Source: Pseudaestuariivita atlantica (GTDB lineage Bacteria; Pseudomonadota; Alphaproteobacteria; Rhodobacterales; Rhodobacteraceae). From it: a stretch of DNA of 52,500 nt. Below are positions 51,076-52,500 of the stretch, in pieces; the stretch's first letter is position 1; each line of letters starts with the position of its first letter. The notes below the pieces were generated by a model. The model had not been told where the DNA came from. It did not search any database and saw nothing but the letters and a program-made list of their open reading frames with translations. Both the position numbers and the translations under genes were made by a program. Location: assembly GCF_001205715.1 (NCBI RefSeq), contig NZ_AQQZ01000002.1, positions 1 to 52,500 of the forward strand, read 5' to 3'.

Positions 51076-52290
51076 ATGGAGAGCGTGAGCGACGTCATGG
51101 AGACAGAGAAGTCCGTTATCCCGGTGTGGGACGAGGACTTCTATGGCGATGACTTCCTGCGCGATCCCATCCCGCGTTACGCACGGATGCGCGAGATGGG
51201 TCCGGTTGTCTGGGTGGCGCCGCAGAAGATGTGGGCGGTGACGCATCATGCGCCCATCTGCGAAGCGGCGCGCGATGCCGGGACGTTCATAAGCGGAAAG
51301 GGCCTGTCGCTGTCGGACGAGGTCAACGCGATGCTGATTGGCTCGACGCTGCACTCAGACGGCGCGCGGCATCACCGGACACGGTCGATCACGTCGCGCC
51401 CCATCATGCCGCGCAACCTTGCCCCGTTGCAGGACGCGATCACCGAAACGGCAGAGGCGCTGGCCGAGGATCTTGTGGCGAAGGGCCGGTTCGACGCGGT
51501 CCATGATTTTGCCGAGGTGCTGCCGCTGACCATCGTGACCGACCTGATCGGGCTGACCGGCGCGGACAAGGCCGACCTGCTGCGTTGGGCATCGGCCACG
51601 TTCAACCTGTTCGACGGGTTCAACGCACGCTCGCGCGAAGCGCTGCCCGAAATGAAACAGTTGCAGGCTTTCCTGAAGGAGCACCTGCGGCCCGAGGCGC
51701 TGAAGGCGGGCGGACTGGCGAGCCGGGTGTTCGAGCTTGCGCCCGAGCAGGGGTTCACCCCGGCGGAAGCGGCGCAGCTTTTGCGCGACTATATCAACCC
51801 GTCGCTCGATACGACGATTTCGGCGTCGGGGTTCGCGGCGCTGTATTTCGCGGAGCATCCCGACCAATGGCAGGCCCTGCGGGACAATCCGGGCCTGATC
51901 CCGAACGCGGTGGAAGAGATCGTGCGGCTTGTGACACCGATCCGCGGGTTCTCTCGCTACGTGGCGCAGGATACCGAACTGGCCGGCGCGCGGATGGCCG
52001 AAAGCGACCGGGTGTTCCTTGTATATGCGTCGGGCAACCGGGATGCGGCGGTCTTTGCCGATCCGGACCGGTTCGACGTGACGCGGCCCGTGCGCAAGCA
52101 TCTTGGGTTCGGGCACGGCGTACATGCCTGCATGGGCATGCACCTTGCGCGGGCCGAGATGGTTGCGCTGCTGACCGCGATGGTGCGGAGGGTGGCGCGC
52201 TGGCACCTGGACGGCACGCCCGAGATCGCGATGAACAACACGATCCGCGCCTTTGCGCGGTGCCCTGTCAGAGTGGAGGCCCTGTCTTGA
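51076..52290 (+). CDS. Cytochrome P450 placed between msrP and msrQ
   Basis: The 404-aa soluble bacterial P450 has the heme loop FGHGVHACMGMHLAR (Cys ligand), the ExxR helix VEEIVRL and the I-helix NPSLDTTISASG, where the usual AGxDTT reads SLDTT. It should monooxygenate an unknown substrate with external electron donors. ATG 51076 is used; an in-frame ATG at 51097 is possible. It begins 32 bp after msrP and its stop overlaps the msrQ start, so it is probably co-transcribed with the MsrPQ repair system. A P450 here is not usual for msrPQ. Confidence 0.92.
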   Translation: MESVSDVMETEKSVIPVWDEDFYGDDFLRDPIPRYARMREMGPVVWVAPQKMWAVTHHAPICEAARDAGTFISGKGLSLSDEVNAMLIGSTLHSDGARHHRTRSITSRPIMPRNLAPLQDAITETAEALAEDLVAKGRFDAVHDFAEVLPLTIVTDLIGLTGADKADLLRWASATFNLFDGFNARSREALPEMKQLQAFLKEHLRPEALKAGGLASRVFELAPEQGFTPAEAAQLLRDYINPSLDTTISASGFAALYFAEHPDQWQALRDNPGLIPNAVEEIVRLVTPIRGFSRYVAQDTELAGARMAESDRVFLVYASGNRDAAVFADPDRFDVTRPVRKHLGFGHGVHACMGMHLARAEMVALLTAMVRRVARWHLDGTPEIAMNNTIRAFARCPVRVEALS

Positions 52291-52500
52291 TCGCTGTGGT
52301 GAACTCGGGTGCGCGCCGCGTGCCGACCTGGCTTGTTTATGCATTGGCGGTCGTGCCGCCGGTCTGGCTGTTCTATGCCGGGCTGACAGGGGGCCTGGGC
52401 ATCGACCCGGTCAAGGCGATGGAACAGCAGATGGGCCTGTTGGGGCTGCAGCTGTTCATCGCGACGCTGTGCATCACGCCGCTGCGGCGGTTCGCGGGGA
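52287..52500 (+). CDS. msrQ: MsrQ heme-binding membrane subunit (partial)
   Basis: The N-terminal ~71 residues are present; the gene runs off the window. They match MsrQ: RRVPTWLVYALAVVPPVWLF (helix 1), LGIDPVKAMEQQMGLLGLQLF and ATLCITPLRRFAG. MsrQ passes quinol electrons to MsrP. The TTG start overlaps the P450 stop (TTGA); a GTG at 52296 is the alternative. Confidence 0.9.
   Translation, partial: MIAVVNSGARRVPTWLVYALAVVPPVWLFYAGLTGGLGIDPVKAMEQQMGLLGLQLFIATLCITPLRRFAG

Overview
The window is chromosomal DNA of a GC-rich alphaproteobacterium, most likely Rhodobacteraceae (Roseobacter/Rhodobacter group). This rests on a MipZ-type ParA ATPase, a chorismate mutase-rpsP-rimM-trmD-rplS-rpmE block, zinc-free L31 and L36, a LivFGHM/CoA-ligase cluster and dense ATGA/GTGA gene overlaps. 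No 16S gene is present, so genus is not claimed.

Layout. (1) 1-3698 is visibly AT-richer and looks like the right end of an integrated island: an unrecognised gene end, a 593-aa three-helix membrane protein, a HigBA toxin-antitoxin pair, a truncated membrane-protein gene fused head-on to the last 77 codons of a tyrosine integrase, then a tRNA 3' fragment that looks like an attachment site. (2) 3880-6866 holds an EamA exporter, mipZ and a Bcr/CflA exporter. (3) 7080-15141, minus strand, is a long translation/secretion block: ffh, a split YeeE/YedE transporter, three GNAT acetyltransferases, chorismate mutase, rpsP, a 46-codon membrane peptide, rimM, trmD, an ADP-ribosylglycohydrolase-like gene, rplS and rpmE. 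(4) 15339-20579 holds azoR and a divergent LysR gene, a second EamA exporter, a saccharopine-dehydrogenase-like gene, a GST, a histidine phosphatase and a small membrane peptide.

(5) 20708-33969, plus strand, is the most distinctive region: an acyl-CoA ligase, LivG, four overlapping small exported cysteine-containing proteins, LivH, LivM, the binding protein, LivF, a VIT-family transporter, an RNA 2',3'-cyclic phosphodiesterase, a quinone-reductase-like enzyme and a PaaK-like ligase. It reads as an uptake-and-CoA-activation system for an unidentified carboxylate, with a set of exported proteins added inside the transporter operon. Related intergenic repeats punctuate it.

(6) 33996-41213 holds a cysteine-free caspase-like/peptidoglycan-binding protein, rpmJ, tRNA-Val, N-formylglutamate amidohydrolase, a REP-like double palindrome, dinB with a zinc-ribbon extension, a NUDIX gene, pyrF and small unknowns. 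(7) 41408-52500 holds clpB, a BASS transporter, a fasciclin protein, an SDR, an RTX protein, an FMN glutamate-synthase-like protein, and msrP-P450-msrQ with the cytochrome P450 placed between the two methionine-sulfoxide-reductase genes. Everything was read by eye; no database search was run, so family names rest on recalled motifs.
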